Origin: VRUE01 sp050258095
GTDB lineage: Bacteria; Actinomycetota; Thermoleophilia; Solirubrobacterales; 70-9
Length of the DNA stretch: 64,000 nt
Assembly: GCA_050258095.1 (NCBI GenBank)
Contig: JBLMYD010000057.1
Location: 1-64,000 of the forward strand
Direction: 5' to 3'
Position numbers and translations under genes: made by a program. The notes beneath the pieces are model-generated. The model was not told the DNA's origin. It made no database searches and saw nothing but the letters and a program-made list of their open reading frames with translations. This document shows, in pieces, positions 20,819-29,568 of this stretch (positions within the stretch are counted from its first letter, which is position 1; each line of letters begins with the position of its first letter).

Positions 20819-21232
20819 CAATGTGAGTTGGCAAATCCGTCAACCTAAGTTGGCATAATTGCCAACCTGCGAGGCAACCGTCGCCGCGCTCCGCTGACGG
20901 CGCTTCTACACGGTGAACGTGAGCCTCTTCAGGAATACGAACGATGCCGCGCTGGCCGAGACGCTCGCCAAGTCCGAGCCTGGCGACGCGGTGGAGATCG
21001 CTCTCGAACCGACCCGGAAACGCCGCGACCCGCCGCAGGAAAACCAGCCTCGCCCTCGAGCTACCCCTCATGGTCCGCTGACAGGAACAGCCGCGCTCGG
21101 AATCGGCCTACATCTGGGTTTCCAGAACGGTTGATGTAGATCGAACATCCTGAAACAATCTCGTCAAGTGGGGGAGTTTCAGGTCAATCCAGTCTCGCTG
21201 CGTCACCTTCCCGAATCGCCGAGCCCGATCGC
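20819..21232. promoter_or_regulatory. 414-bp gap with GTTGGCA half-sites and an 8-bp dyad
   Basis: GTTGGCA occurs at 20827-20833 and, 22 bp on, at 20849-20855. The second copy faces TGCCAAC at 20860-20866 across TAAT, a clean 7-bp operator dyad. CCTGAAAC (21149-21156) and GTTTCAGG (21176-21183) form another dyad just before the helicase gene. A GTG frame of 73 codons at 20913-21134 (MNVSLFRNTNDAALAETL...) is weak and is not called as a gene. Confidence 0.45.
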
Positions 21233-24200
21233 ATGAGTGGCGACGTGGCGCCGCTGGAGAGTCCCGAGGCGCGTTCGCGCCATGTCGAGCGTGCCTGCAA
21301 GACGTGGGCCGGGCAACTGGTCGATCTCACCGGGCGCAACAACCTCCTCTACTTCCGCGAGTTGAGGGTGGGCTCCCTCCCGCTCGACACCTGCCCACCC
21401 GACTTGCTCTTCGCAGCGCTTCAGGGCAGATCCGTCCTTCTCAGCGCTCTGTTCGACGGAGAGGACGAGCTGGGCGACGCGGTGAAACGGGCACGAGCCG
21501 TCCGCAACAAAGCCAACGCCCACTACGAGGAGCGTGGCTTGGAAACCCTGTACCTGGCCGTCGGCATGGCCACCTGGACGAGCCAGAAGAGCTCCGCGAC
21601 GCCGGCAGCTCCGGTTCTGCTGGTGCCGCTACGGCTAGCTCCTAAAGGCGCCGCGCAAGAAGAGTTCGAGTTCACGGTCACCGGAGAGCTGGAGGTAAAT
21701 CCAACCTTCCTGCAGATGCTGAAGGCGGAGTTCGAGGTCGATTGTGACCCTGGCGAGCTTCTCAGCTCGGCCGGGATCGAGGGAATCATCGACACCCCAG
21801 AGGAGCTCGACGTCACCTTCGAGTGGTTGCGGAGGAAATGCGCATCGGTGCCGGGCTTCGAAGTGTCATCCCGTTTTGTCGTCGGCAACTTCTCCTACGC
21901 AAAGCTGCCGATGGTGCGCGACCTCGAGGGCGCTTTGGAGGCGATGTCCGAGCACGACCTGATAGCGGCATTGGCTGGCAATCCCGAGGCCCAGGAAGCC
22001 CTGCGGCAGCAAGGCGCCTCCAACCCAATACCCGACCCGGACCACACCCCGCCGGCAGACGAGTTCTTGGTCCTCGACGCAGACTCGAGTCAGAACTATG
22101 CGATCAATTCTGTGCTGGCTGGCCAGAGCCTGATCATCAAAGGGCCACCCGGGACCGGCAAGAGTCAGACGATCACGAACCTGATCTCAACGCTTATGGC
22201 ACGTGGGAAGCGTGTCCTCTTTGTCGCCGAGAAGCGGGCGGCGATCGAAGCGGTCCTGGGTCGCATCGAAGACGTTGGGCTCGGCGACCTCGTGCTCGAC
22301 CTGCACGGCGGCGTCTCCTCACGGCGCGAGACCGCTCGGGCCCTGGCTCTCGCCTTGAACAGGAACGCTCAGCTGACGACGCCTGTCCTGGAGAAAGTCC
22401 ACAGAAAACTCGAGCAACGGCGGTCGCAGCTGACCTCCCGCGTCGCTGGCCTGCACGAGCAACGATCGCCCTGGGGCCTTAACTTCTACGAAGTTCTTTG
22501 TCGGCTGATGGCGCTGCCGTCGGAGGCAAGCTCGGAGATCCGCTTTCGCGGCCAGCAGCTCGAAAAGCTGAACGAAGAGACAATCGAGCGAGTCCACGAG
22601 GATCTCGACGCCTACATAGGCCTCGGCGGACTGGGCCTGACGCGCTCCGGATCGCCGTGGGCCCAGGCGACGGTTGTCTCCACCGAGGAGGCAGTGGCGT
22701 TGCAGCAAAGGGTCGAAGACCTGCGCTCGGATTTCGATCGGCTGCTTGCCAGGTTGCGACAAGCTGCAGCGGAGACCGGGCTCCGGGACCCCGAGACGAT
22801 TACCGGATGGGCAGAGCTGCTGAGGCTCTGGGCGGCGGCAGAAGATGTCCAAAACATGTTCGAGCCTGCTCTGTTTGAGTTGGACCTTGCCGCGGTCGTG
22901 CCGGCGTGCCAGCCGCTGGCAGGCTCTACCGCCGCCCGCCTTTCCGCGGCGATCACGGACTCCGACTACCGCGCAGCCAAGAACAGCCTGCGCTCGCAAC
23001 TGGTCGAGGGGGTGAAGCCGCATCCCACCGACATGCACTCGACTGCAGCTGCTGCGCTCACCCTCTTCAACCGCTGGTCCGAGTTGCGCAGCGACCCGGC
23101 CTCCACTCCAAGACCCTGCCACGACCGGGAAGCCCTGCTCGCAGCTTTCGACAGATTCCAGGCGTCCGTCTCCGCCCTGGAGCAGGCGTCTGGGGCAAAG
23201 GTTCTCGACGACTCGACGATCGAGGTCCGAGTCCTCCTGGACAGCCTCCTAAGAGACGTCGAGACACTTGGCAAGCTGCCCGAGCTCCACCGCTTGCGGA
23301 CTGCCTTGCAGGGGATCGGCCTTGATGCCCTGCTACAGGAGCTGGAACTGCGCGACAGCGGCGGGACGAGGGCCGCGCAAATCGTTGACTTCGCCTGGCT
23401 GACGTCGCTGCGGGAGCACCTGCAGCTAACCGACCAGCGGATCGGCACCTTCGACGGCGAAGTGCACGCCGCCGCTGTCGCAGATTTCCAGCAGGCGGAT
23501 CGCGAGCACGTCGAAACGACCGCACAGAGAGTGCGACGGCGCTGCGCTGAGATGGGGGTAGCCGCCCTGGACGAAGACGAACAGGGCGGGGCGCTGATCA
23601 AAAGCGAGGCGGCAAAGAAACGGAAGCACCTGCCCATCCGACAACTTTTCTCCGCGGCCCCGGAGGTAATGACCGCTCTCAAGCCCTGCTGGATGATGAG
23701 TCCGCTGCTCGTCTCTCAAGTCCTCCCCTCAGACCGGCCGTACTTCGACGTGGTCATCTTCGACGAGGCGAGCCAGGTGCGGCCGGCGGAGGCGATCCCG
23801 GCGATCCTGAGAGGTCACCAACTCGTCGTGGCCGGAGACGAGCGACAGCTTCCGCCGACGGATTTCTTCTCCGGCAGCAACCTCGAGCTCGAGGATGAAG
23901 AGGACCACGAAGCCGCGCTTAAGATCGACTCGAGCTTCGAGAGCATCCTCGAGGCGATGGACCCATTTGTGAAATTCAAGATGCTCCAATGGCACTACCG
24001 GAGCAGGGACGAGCGACTGATCGCTTTCAGCAACGCCTATCTCTACGACAGGAGCCTGACCACCTTCCCCGGAATCGTGGGGCGAGATTGCATCCAGCAC
24101 GTGCCGGTCTCCTTTGACCCCGACCGCGCCATCAACACGGCCAGTTCGGAGCCTGAGGTGGAGAGGGTCGTCGAGCTGATCCTCGAGCATGCCGAAACTC

Positions 24201-25357
24201 ACCCCCAGATGTCCCTTGGGGTGATCGCGATGGGGGTCGCCCACGAACAGCGGATCGAGGAGGCGCTGCGATCTGCTCTCGCGGACGACCGGGACGACCT
24301 CGAGGAGTTCTTTGACGAAGATCGCGAGGAGCCATTCTTCGTCAAGAACCTCGAGCGCGTGCAGGGGGATGAGCGCGACGCGATCATCCTCAGCGTCGGT
24401 TATGGCAAGAGCGCCGACGGCCGCCTCCGCTACCACTTTGGCCCCCTCAACGTCGAAGGGGGCGAGCGACGCCTAAACGTAGCCGTGACCCGAGCAAAGG
24501 AGCGGATGACACTTGTTGCCTCCTTCGATCATCTCGACATGGACCCGGGAAGGTCGCAAGCACGAGGGGTCGAGCTGCTGCGCGCTTACCTCGAGTACTG
24601 CGCGAGCAACGGCACGAAGCTGGCTGAGATTCTCCCCCAACACCCTCCGTTGAATCCATTTGAGCTTGATGTCCGGGACCAACTCACCCGCGCCGGTCTC
24701 GACTTGGAGCCTCAATTCGGCTCCTCGGGTTATCGGATCGACTTCGCCGCCAAGCACCCGGAACGCCCTGGCCAGATGGTGCTCGCAATCGAGTGCGACG
24801 GTGCGAGCTATCACTCTGCCCCCACGGCGCGTGATCGCGACCGCCTGCGGCAGGAACAGCTGGAACGGCTGGGCTGGACGTTTCATCGAATCTGGTCCCA
24901 AGACTGGTTCGAAAACAAAGAGCGTGAGGTAGCGCGGGTAGAGGAGGCCTATCGGCAGGCGCTGGCGGCGGCCGACGGTGCCGGTCGACCCACCGACGGC
25001 GACACGGAGGCTTCAACGCACAGTGACAGGGCTAGCGACAAAGACGGAACCACCACTCTCGACGAGGGAGAACGCCATCGCTCTCGCCGCAACGGTCCAC
25101 CGCCGATCCCCCTTGCAAACGGACGCAGCATCACCGAGTACACGAGCGAAGAACTGGTCTCCCTGATCCGCTGGATCGAATCAGACGATCTGCTCCGCAC
25201 CAAAGCCGAGCTCCGTGATGAGGCGATCGAGACCCTCGGCTACCGCCGCCGGGGGTCACGAATCACTGCGGCTTTGGACGCAGCGATCGATCAAGCGCGT
25301 GTCAACCGAGGCAGCCTCACTGGCGTGAAGCCTGAGCGATCATCAGGTTCTATCTGA
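21233..25357 (+). CDS. DUF4011-SF1 helicase-Vsr-like nuclease (Hhe-like defence candidate)
   Basis: 1374 aa. Residues 20-75 contain WAGQLVDLTGRNNLLYFRELR, the DUF4011 entry motif. Walker A GPPGTGKSQTITNL lies near residue 304 and Walker B VVIFDEASQ near 842, followed by VVAGDERQLPPTDFF; LNVAVTRAKERM is the late superfamily 1 motif. Residues 1140-1240 form a Vsr/DUF559-like PD-(D/E)xK fold: YRIDFA, LAIECDGASYHS and RQEQLERLGWTFHRIW. The tail (ITEYTSEELVSLIRWIE) is a common extra module. The architecture matches the helicase-DUF4011-Vsr proteins reported as a single-gene phage defence (hhe) by Gao and colleagues in 2020; function here is inferred. ATG 21233 is the first good start. Confidence 0.85.
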   Translation: MSGDVAPLESPEARSRHVERACKTWAGQLVDLTGRNNLLYFRELRVGSLPLDTCPPDLLFAALQGRSVLLSALFDGEDELGDAVKRARAVRNKANAHYEERGLETLYLAVGMATWTSQKSSATPAAPVLLVPLRLAPKGAAQEEFEFTVTGELEVNPTFLQMLKAEFEVDCDPGELLSSAGIEGIIDTPEELDVTFEWLRRKCASVPGFEVSSRFVVGNFSYAKLPMVRDLEGALEAMSEHDLIAALAGNPEAQEALRQQGASNPIPDPDHTPPADEFLVLDADSSQNYAINSVLAGQSLIIKGPPGTGKSQTITNLISTLMARGKRVLFVAEKRAAIEAVLGRIEDVGLGDLVLDLHGGVSSRRETARALALALNRNAQLTTPVLEKVHRKLEQRRSQLTSRVAGLHEQRSPWGLNFYEVLCRLMALPSEASSEIRFRGQQLEKLNEETIERVHEDLDAYIGLGGLGLTRSGSPWAQATVVSTEEAVALQQRVEDLRSDFDRLLARLRQAAAETGLRDPETITGWAELLRLWAAAEDVQNMFEPALFELDLAAVVPACQPLAGSTAARLSAAITDSDYRAAKNSLRSQLVEGVKPHPTDMHSTAAAALTLFNRWSELRSDPASTPRPCHDREALLAAFDRFQASVSALEQASGAKVLDDSTIEVRVLLDSLLRDVETLGKLPELHRLRTALQGIGLDALLQELELRDSGGTRAAQIVDFAWLTSLREHLQLTDQRIGTFDGEVHAAAVADFQQADREHVETTAQRVRRRCAEMGVAALDEDEQGGALIKSEAAKKRKHLPIRQLFSAAPEVMTALKPCWMMSPLLVSQVLPSDRPYFDVVIFDEASQVRPAEAIPAILRGHQLVVAGDERQLPPTDFFSGSNLELEDEEDHEAALKIDSSFESILEAMDPFVKFKMLQWHYRSRDERLIAFSNAYLYDRSLTTFPGIVGRDCIQHVPVSFDPDRAINTASSEPEVERVVELILEHAETHPQMSLGVIAMGVAHEQRIEEALRSALADDRDDLEEFFDEDREEPFFVKNLERVQGDERDAIILSVGYGKSADGRLRYHFGPLNVEGGERRLNVAVTRAKERMTLVASFDHLDMDPGRSQARGVELLRAYLEYCASNGTKLAEILPQHPPLNPFELDVRDQLTRAGLDLEPQFGSSGYRIDFAAKHPERPGQMVLAIECDGASYHSAPTARDRDRLRQEQLERLGWTFHRIWSQDWFENKEREVARVEEAYRQALAAADGAGRPTDGDTEASTHSDRASDKDGTTTLDEGERHRSRRNGPPPIPLANGRSITEYTSEELVSLIRWIESDDLLRTKAELRDEAIETLGYRRRGSRITAALDAAIDQARVNRGSLTGVKPERSSGSI

Positions 25358-25376
25358 GCGATTATCAGATGGTTCT
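25333..25376. repeat. Imperfect direct repeat at the helicase stop
   Basis: TGAGCGATCATCAGGTTCT (25333-25351) is followed by TGAGCGATTATCAGATGGTT at 25355-25374. The second copy starts on the helicase stop codon. The repeat lies about 70 bp from tRNA-Lys and may mark an insertion or duplication scar. Confidence 0.5.
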
Positions 25377-25447
25377 CTCTTCAAGAGGCACATCAAGGTA
25401 GCCACGGGCTCGAGGCGGTGGGAAGGTTCGGCCACCGTTACGGTCAG

Positions 25448-25521
25448 TACCCCCGACGGGATTCGAACCCGTGCCGCGCGGCTTAAAAGGCCGCCGCTCT
25501 AACCAACTGAGCTACGGGGGC
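25448..25521 (-). tRNA. tRNA-Lys (anticodon TTT)
   Basis: 74 nt. The acceptor GCCCCCG pairs with CGGGGGT, the D-arm is GCTC-AGTTGGTTA-GAGC, and the anticodon loop CTTTTAA gives TTT. The T-arm is GCACGGGTTCGAATCCCGT. CCA is not encoded. It closes the accessory block to its left. Confidence 0.96.
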
Positions 25522-25655
25522 GCGAGTCGTGGATTCGGCTTTGCCTTGCCGTTTCCCCGACCTTGTCGGTTACCAGGGTAGAGCCTCGCTAGGGGTCGGC
25601 GTCGGCTCCGCTGCCCGTTGCTGCCCGTTCGCGCTCTCGTCGGCCGCCGGCCGGC

Positions 25656-26021
25656 TCAGGACTTATTGAGCGCGACGGCGGCGCGGATGAGCGCCTTCAG
25701 CGCCTCCTCGTCGATCTCGTCGCCCTCGTGGAGATCGATCGCCCGCCTGGCGTTGCCCTCGAGGCCGGCGTTGAAGAGGCCCGCGGGGTCATCCAGCGAG
25801 GCGCCCTTGGCGAAGGTCATCTTCACGACTTCCTTGTAGGTCTCGCCGGTGCAGATCATTCCCGCGTGGTACCAGACCGGGACCCCTCTCCATTTCCACT
25901 CCTCGACGACTTCGGGGTCGGCCTGCTTGACGAGAGCCCGGACCCGGGCGAGCGTCTCGCCCCGCCAGTCGCCCAGCTCCTCGATCCGCGCGTCTATCAG
26001 CTGTGAGGGACTCTTCTCCAT
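25656..26021 (-). CDS. DUF1801 (YdhG-like) protein
   Basis: 121 aa from ATG 26021. ELGDWRGETLARVRALVKQADPEVVEEWKWRGVPVW and KEVVKMTFAKGASLDDP fit the DUF1801 fold, seen in small proteins of unknown or iron-chaperone-like function. The upstream open frame is a shadow of thiG. It stands 11 bp after the thiG stop on the same strand, possibly at the operon tail. Confidence 0.75.
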   Translation of the reverse strand: MEKSPSQLIDARIEELGDWRGETLARVRALVKQADPEVVEEWKWRGVPVWYHAGMICTGETYKEVVKMTFAKGASLDDPAGLFNAGLEGNARRAIDLHEGDEIDEEALKALIRAAVALNKS

Positions 26022-26032
26022 GGTCGGCGCTC

Positions 26033-27004
26033 TCAGGATAGGTCGGGAAGGCCCTGCTCGGGGGTCGAGGCCTCGGCGTGGGTGCGGCGCGGGATGCGGC
26101 CGGCGCGGTGGGCGGCGTGGCCGGCCTCGACGGCGAGGCGCAGCGCCGTCGCCATCGCAGCCGGGTCGGCGGCGCCGAAGATCGAGCTGGCGGCGAGCAC
26201 GGCGGCGCAGCCGAGCTCCATCGCCAGGGCGGCGTCGGAGGCGGTGCCGATGCCGGCGTCGAGGATGACGGGGACGGACGCGCGCTCGGCGACGATCGCG
26301 ATGTTGTAGGGGTTGCGGATGCCGGCGCCCGAGCCGATCGGCGAGCCGAGCGGCATCACCGCGGCGCAGCCGGCCTCCTCGAGGCGGCGGGCGAGGATCG
26401 GGTCGTCGTTGGTGTAGGGGAGGACGGTGAAGCCGTCGGCGACCAGGGTCTCGGCCGCCTCGACGAGCTCGACCGCGTCGGGGAAGAGGGTGCGGTCGTC
26501 GCCGATCACCTCGAGCTTGATCCAGTCGGTCTCGAAGGCCTCGCGGGCGAGCTGGGCCGTGCGCACCGCGTCGCGGGCCGTGTAGCAGCCGGCGGTGTTG
26601 GGCAGGGCGAAGAGCCCGAGGCGGTCGAGGACGTCGAGGACCGAGCCCTTCGCGTCGGGGTCGATGCGGCGCAGGGCGACGGTGACGATCTCGGTGCCCG
26701 CCGCCTGCAGCGCCTGCTCCATCTGTTCGAGCGAGCGGAAGCCGCCGGTGCCGGCAATCAGGCGCGAGGTCCAGGCGCGCCCGCCCAGCTCCCAGCCGTC
26801 GGCGCCGCCCTGGATCGCGGCCAGCACCTCGACCTTGCTGCCCTCGGCGAGCGCGGTCGTGCCCCACGCGGCACGCGGCGCAACCGCGCCGTCGAGGGCG
26901 ACGGCGACGCCGCGGGTCGCCTCGACTCCCGCCGCGCGCGCGGCGTCGGCGAGCGTCGCCCCCTCTGCCAGCTCGTGCGGCTCACCGTTCAGCTCGATCC
27001 TCAC
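26033..27004 (-). CDS. thiG: ThiS-ThiG fusion, sulfur carrier joined to thiazole synthase
   Basis: 323 aa. Residues 1-67 are a complete ThiS beta-grasp carrier (RIELNGEPHELAEGATLAD...) ending in IQGG, the Gly-Gly that is normally C-terminal. ThiG follows at once: WELGGRAWTSRLIAGTGGF, ALPNTAGCYTA, DWIKLEVIGD with the Schiff-base lysine, MPLGSPIGSGAGI and DAGIGTASDAALAMELGC. ThiG condenses DXP, dehydroglycine and the ThiS thiocarboxylate into thiazole phosphate. In a fusion the Gly-Gly is not terminal, so activation would need cleavage after GG or a different sulfur route. The start GTG overlaps the thiO stop by four nt. Confidence 0.92.
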   Translation of the reverse strand: MRIELNGEPHELAEGATLADAARAAGVEATRGVAVALDGAVAPRAAWGTTALAEGSKVEVLAAIQGGADGWELGGRAWTSRLIAGTGGFRSLEQMEQALQAAGTEIVTVALRRIDPDAKGSVLDVLDRLGLFALPNTAGCYTARDAVRTAQLAREAFETDWIKLEVIGDDRTLFPDAVELVEAAETLVADGFTVLPYTNDDPILARRLEEAGCAAVMPLGSPIGSGAGIRNPYNIAIVAERASVPVILDAGIGTASDAALAMELGCAAVLAASSIFGAADPAAMATALRLAVEAGHAAHRAGRIPRRTHAEASTPEQGLPDLS

Positions 27005-28185
27005 TCCCCCGCTCCTCCCACGCTGACTTCGTCTTTATTCGCCGTATGGACGAAGAAACGCGAACTCACCGGTTTGGCGGGAGCGAGGGCCCCCGGGAGC
27101 TCGCCGGTGTCGAGGAGGCCGGCGACGGCGTCGCCGGCGAGCGGCGCCAGGAGGATGCCGTTGCGGTTGTGGCCGCAGGCGAGGACGAGGCCGTCGATCG
27201 CGCCGGGGCCGACCAGCGGCAGGTTGTCGGGGGTGCCGGGGCGCAGGCCGGCCGTCGCTTCGACCAGCTCCATCTCGGCGACGTCGGGCAGCAGACGGTA
27301 GGCCTCGCGCAGCAGCTCGTGGACGCCGCCCGCGGTGACGGTCGTGTCGAAGCCGCGCTCCTCCATCGTCGCGCCGACGATCAGGCGGCCGTCGGGGCGC
27401 GGCACGAGGTAGACGCGCTCGGAGGCGACGATCCGCTCGCAGGGCGCCTCGCCGCCGGGCGCACGCAGCTCGAGGATCTGGCCCTTGACCGGGCGGACCG
27501 GCGGCCGGGCGTCCTCGGGGAGCCAATCGGCGACGCCCGACCAGGCGCCCGCTGCGAGCACAACCGCACCGGCGCGCAGCTCCTCGCCCGAGTCGGTGCG
27601 CACGCCGGCAAGGCGCTCTCCGTCGAGGACGGCCTCGCCCACCTCGACCCCGGTGCGGACCTCGACGCCCTCCGCCGCCAGGGCCGCGAGCAGCGCCGCG
27701 GCCAGCCGCCGGGGGTCGACCGCGCCCTCGTCGGGGGCAAGCACGCCGCCGTTGAACGACGGCGTCAGCCCCGGCTCCAGCTCGCGGCAGCGGCGGGGCG
27801 CCAGCCACTCCGCCCCGAGCCCGAGCGAGCGCTGAAGCTCGTGGACGCGGCGCAGCTCGGCCGCCTCGTCGCGGTCGAGGGCGACGTGCAGCGCGCCTTG
27901 GCGCGCGTAGCCGCACTCCACCCCGCTCGCCACCTCCAACTCGGCGACGAACGCCGGGTAGGCCTCGGCCGCGGCGAGCGTCATCCGCAGCAGCTCAGGC
28001 TCGCCGAAGGCAAGCTCGCCGACCGGCGCCAGCATCCCGGCGGCGACCCGCGTCGCGCCGGCCGGCGGTTCGGCGCGGTCGAGGACGACCACCTGTCCGC
28101 CGCGCCGGGAGACGCTCCAGGCGCAGCAGAGGCCGATCACGCCTCCTCCCACCACCACCGCGTCGTAACCGCTCTTGTCGCTCAT
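27001..28185 (-). CDS. thiO: Glycine oxidase ThiO
   Basis: 394 aa FAD enzyme of the D-amino-acid-oxidase family, making the iminoglycine needed by ThiG. DAVVVGGGVIGLCCAW is the FAD Rossmann motif, PAGATRVAAGMLAPV follows, and LRPGTPDNLPLVGPG with ACGHNRNGILLAP close the FAD site. ATG 28185 stands eight bases after GGAGG, which is part of the TPP aptamer's 3' side. The open frame further upstream is non-coding read-through across the riboswitch. Confidence 0.93.
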   Translation of the reverse strand: MSDKSGYDAVVVGGGVIGLCCAWSVSRRGGQVVVLDRAEPPAGATRVAAGMLAPVGELAFGEPELLRMTLAAAEAYPAFVAELEVASGVECGYARQGALHVALDRDEAAELRRVHELQRSLGLGAEWLAPRRCRELEPGLTPSFNGGVLAPDEGAVDPRRLAAALLAALAAEGVEVRTGVEVGEAVLDGERLAGVRTDSGEELRAGAVVLAAGAWSGVADWLPEDARPPVRPVKGQILELRAPGGEAPCERIVASERVYLVPRPDGRLIVGATMEERGFDTTVTAGGVHELLREAYRLLPDVAEMELVEATAGLRPGTPDNLPLVGPGAIDGLVLACGHNRNGILLAPLAGDAVAGLLDTGELPGALAPAKPVSSRFFVHTANKDEVSVGGAGE

Positions 28186-28186
28186 C

Positions 28187-28276
28187 TTGCCTCCGCCGGC
28201 ATTACCCGGATCAGGTCCAGACGGTCGGTGGCCTCGGTGCCACCCTCTCAGCCTCTTCGGCTCCCGTGCCCCGGAT
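28187..28276 (-). promoter_or_regulatory. TPP riboswitch (THI element) controlling thiO-thiG
   Basis: On the minus strand the leader contains GAGGCTGAGAGGG, the pyrimidine-sensing helix, and CCTGATCCGGGTAATGCCGG, the pyrophosphate helix. These are the signature sequences of the TPP aptamer. The closing stem pairs TCCG near 28272 with CGGA inside the GCGGAGG ribosome-binding site of thiO. TPP binding should therefore hide the site and block translation initiation. No T-run terminator follows, consistent with translational control. Confidence 0.93.
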
Positions 28277-28290
28277 GCTACTCCCGTAGA

Positions 28291-28336
28291 CGTGTCTGAG
28301 TTTTCGGGGGCTATGCACCCCGGAAACTCAGACACG
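28291..28336. repeat. Long hairpin between the riboswitch and thiE
   Basis: Arms 28291-28309 (CGTGTCTGAGTTTTCGGGG) and 28318-28336 pair over 19 bp with one mismatch and an 8-nt loop. It lies in the divergent thiO/thiE region, upstream of both genes, so it is not an ordinary terminator for either. Confidence 0.8.
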
Positions 28337-28350
28337 CCCCTCGGGGGCGG

Positions 28351-28365
28351 GATAATCGGCGGGTG
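28351..28365 (+). promoter_or_regulatory. -10 element immediately before the thiE GTG
   Basis: GATAAT (28351-28356) lies 6 nt before GTG 28363, which suggests leaderless thiE transcription outside TPP-riboswitch control. Confidence 0.45.
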
Positions 28366-29049
28366 AGTCTGGGACCGCCAGAGGCCAGAGGCCCGCTGCG
28401 CCGCGAGCGGCTGCGCACCGCGCGGCTCTACCTCTGCTGCGGCGCGCGGCCGCACGGCGAGGACCCCGAGCCGTTGCTGCGGGCGGCGCTGGCCGGAGGG
28501 GTCGACATCGTGCAGCTGCGCGAGAAGGAGCTGCCGCGACGCGAGATCGAGCTCGCCGCCCAGACCTTCCGCCGCCTCTGCGACGTCCACAGCGCCCTCT
28601 TCATCGTCAACGACGACCCCGACCTCGCCCGCTCCTGCGACGCCGACGGCGTCCACGTCGGCCAGGACGACATGCCGGCCGCCGAGGCGCGCGCCGCGCT
28701 TGGGCCCGACGCGATCGTCGGCCTCTCGACCCACTCGGAGGAGCAGATCGCGGCTGCAGCGGGCCAGCCGGTCGACTACATCAGCGTCGGCCCGATCTGG
28801 GAGACGCCAACCAAGGAGGGGCGCCCGGCCGTCGGCCTGGGCTTGATCCGCCACGCGGCCGGGAACGCGCCCCACCCGTTCTTCGCGATCGGCGGCATCG
28901 ACGCCGCGAACGCGCCGCAGGTCGTCGACGCGGGCGCGCGGCGGATCTGCGTGGTGCGGGCGGTCCGCGACGCCGCGGACCCGGCCGCGGCCGCCGAGGA
29001 GCTGCGCAACGCCTTCGCGCCGCTCGGGGAGGCGGCGCCCGGTGCCTGA
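28363..29049 (+). CDS. thiE: ThiE, thiamine-phosphate synthase
   Basis: 228 aa. VDIVQLREKELPRRE (HMP-PP side), FIVNDDPDLARSCDADGVHVGQDD, DYISVGPIWETPTKEG and FFAIGGIDAANA are the TIM-barrel motifs of ThiE. It joins HMP pyrophosphate and thiazole phosphate into thiamine phosphate. It has a slightly extended N-terminus from GTG 28363. It is divergent from thiO-thiG and overlaps the next gene by eight nt. Confidence 0.94.
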   Translation: MSLGPPEARGPLRRERLRTARLYLCCGARPHGEDPEPLLRAALAGGVDIVQLREKELPRREIELAAQTFRRLCDVHSALFIVNDDPDLARSCDADGVHVGQDDMPAAEARAALGPDAIVGLSTHSEEQIAAAAGQPVDYISVGPIWETPTKEGRPAVGLGLIRHAAGNAPHPFFAIGGIDAANAPQVVDAGARRICVVRAVRDAADPAAAAEELRNAFAPLGEAAPGA

Positions 29050-29557
29050 CCCCGGCTCGCCCCCGCCGCACAAGCGCAAGCAGCGCGGTGGCTCGCCGAC
29101 GCCGCGCGAGCGGATGGAGCGCGGCTACGCCAAGGCCGAGGAGCGCAACCGCGAAGCGCGCGCAGCGCTCGAGCCGCTGGCCGAGGGACAACGGCCGCCG
29201 GTGGTGACGATCGGCGCCGTCCTCGCCGCCCTCGTCGCGCTCTCGATCGCGATCGGCTACCTCGGCGGCGCCGAGGTCAACGGCGAAAAACCGCGCTTCG
29301 TCCAGGCGCTCGCCCCGACCCTGATCATGGGGACGATGGCCTGGGGCATGTGGCGCGCCCGCTACTGGGCCGTGCTCGGCTTCCAGCTCGTCCTCGTCCT
29401 GCTCATCTTCAGCGCCGTCACCGGTCTTCTGATCGGGGCCTCGACCGTCGCCCAGGTCCTCGGCACCCTCGCCCTGCTCGCCGTCGCCGGCGCCCTCTTC
29501 TACTTCATGGTCAAAGCGATGGCGCGGATCCAGATGCCGACACGGCGAACCGACTAG
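29042..29557 (+). CDS. Small integral membrane protein
   Basis: 171 aa, no family recognised. The N-terminal 50 residues are basic and charged (HKRKQRGG, RERMERGYAKAEERNREARA). Four hydrophobic segments follow from residue 55, including TIGAVLAALVALSIAIGYL and FQLVLVLLIFSAVTGLLIG. The start GTG lies in the end of thiE. Position between thiE and lpdA may reflect transcription only. Confidence 0.7.
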   Translation: MPDPGSPPPHKRKQRGGSPTPRERMERGYAKAEERNREARAALEPLAEGQRPPVVTIGAVLAALVALSIAIGYLGGAEVNGEKPRFVQALAPTLIMGTMAWGMWRARYWAVLGFQLVLVLLIFSAVTGLLIGASTVAQVLGTLALLAVAGALFYFMVKAMARIQMPTRRTD

Positions 29558-29568
29558 GCTCACAACCC

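Noticed and set aside
20913..21134. 73-codon GTG frame upstream of the helicase
   Set aside because: Only the first about 35 residues look protein-like; no ribosome-binding site or motif.
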